From Lingula anatina (lineage: Eukaryota > Brachiopoda > Lingulata > Lingulida > Lingulidae), in contig NW_019775478.1 in NCBI RefSeq assembly GCF_001039355.2, positions 188,910-252,909 on the forward strand: a stretch of 64,000 nt of DNA. Direction: 5' to 3'. Below, one piece after another: positions 63,898-64,000 of the stretch. The notes under the pieces were generated by a model. The model worked only from the letters and a program-made list of their open reading frames with translations. It was not told the origin of the DNA and did not search any database. How positions within the stretch are numbered: the first letter of the stretch is position 1; every line of letters starts with the position of its first letter. Position numbers and translations under genes: made by a program.

Positions 63898-64000
63898 GTA
63901 ATAAAGAAAACGCTAATTTCATTAATCTTCTCCCTGTATGCTTTCTTCGATCCCCTACTGTTCTCAACCATGTCAGTCCTAAGCGCTTGCAAGGGATCAT

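Noticed and set aside
1-64000. CRISPR arrays, bacterial operons, tRNA or rRNA genes
   Set aside because: No spaced palindromic repeat array, Shine-Dalgarno-led gene strings or recognisable tRNA/rRNA sequence was seen; the window is eukaryotic nuclear DNA.

Overview
This window is nuclear DNA from a metazoan, most likely a marine invertebrate (a mollusc, brachiopod or lancelet would fit; the sequence alone does not settle it). Evidence is the AT-rich intron-containing genes with GT-AG splice sites, a mix of LTR, LINE, Penelope, Tc1, Harbinger-like and Polinton-like relics, many MITEs and microsatellites, and domain families typical of animals. It is a scaffold with two long N gaps (20580-21311 and 55042-55307) and several single Ns, at least two of which sit exactly between near-identical copies and look like contig joins.

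Layout. 1-5167: repeat-rich DNA and an orphan TMEM26-like coding fragment on the minus strand. 5168-13559: a complete Ty3/gypsy retrotransposon on the minus strand with two ~375-bp LTRs, an RRM-like/PNMA-like Gag, a zinc knuckle and a full-length Pol. 13560-19100: relics of a LINE, a Penelope-like GIY-YIG domain, hairpins and a MITE. 19360-24763: three direct copies of a decayed Polinton-type integrase segment; two carry the same Harbinger-like insertion and the third preserves the empty site. 26090-27935: a decayed LINE reverse transcriptase (minus). 29820-30200: a Tc1-like transposase relic (minus).

30373-39289 (plus): the most notable locus. Nine exons, all joining in frame, encode a complete PARP (ADP-ribosyltransferase) catalytic domain with its H-Y-E triad followed by a complete caspase p20-p10 with catalytic His and Cys. 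The 5' end of the gene is not identified. Its last intron holds a tandem array of duplicated exon-end/splice-donor sequences plus several mobile elements.

39557-48153: MITEs, foldbacks and a tandem repeat that is an inverted relative of the first 3 kb. 50187-51527 (minus): an intronless type II membrane, GT-A-like glycosyltransferase. 51953-54409: a TIR-bounded element coding for a Ulp1-like cysteine protease fused to a PHD finger, flanked on both sides by short copies of the neighbouring glycosyltransferase locus. 57442-63897 (plus): an alcohol-dehydrogenase-family (MDR) gene that runs toward the right edge of the window; its first exon is present twice, probably through an assembly duplication.

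The PARP-caspase gene is the best candidate for an undescribed system: it puts a NAD-consuming modifier and a death protease, normally enzyme and substrate in apoptosis, in one polypeptide.
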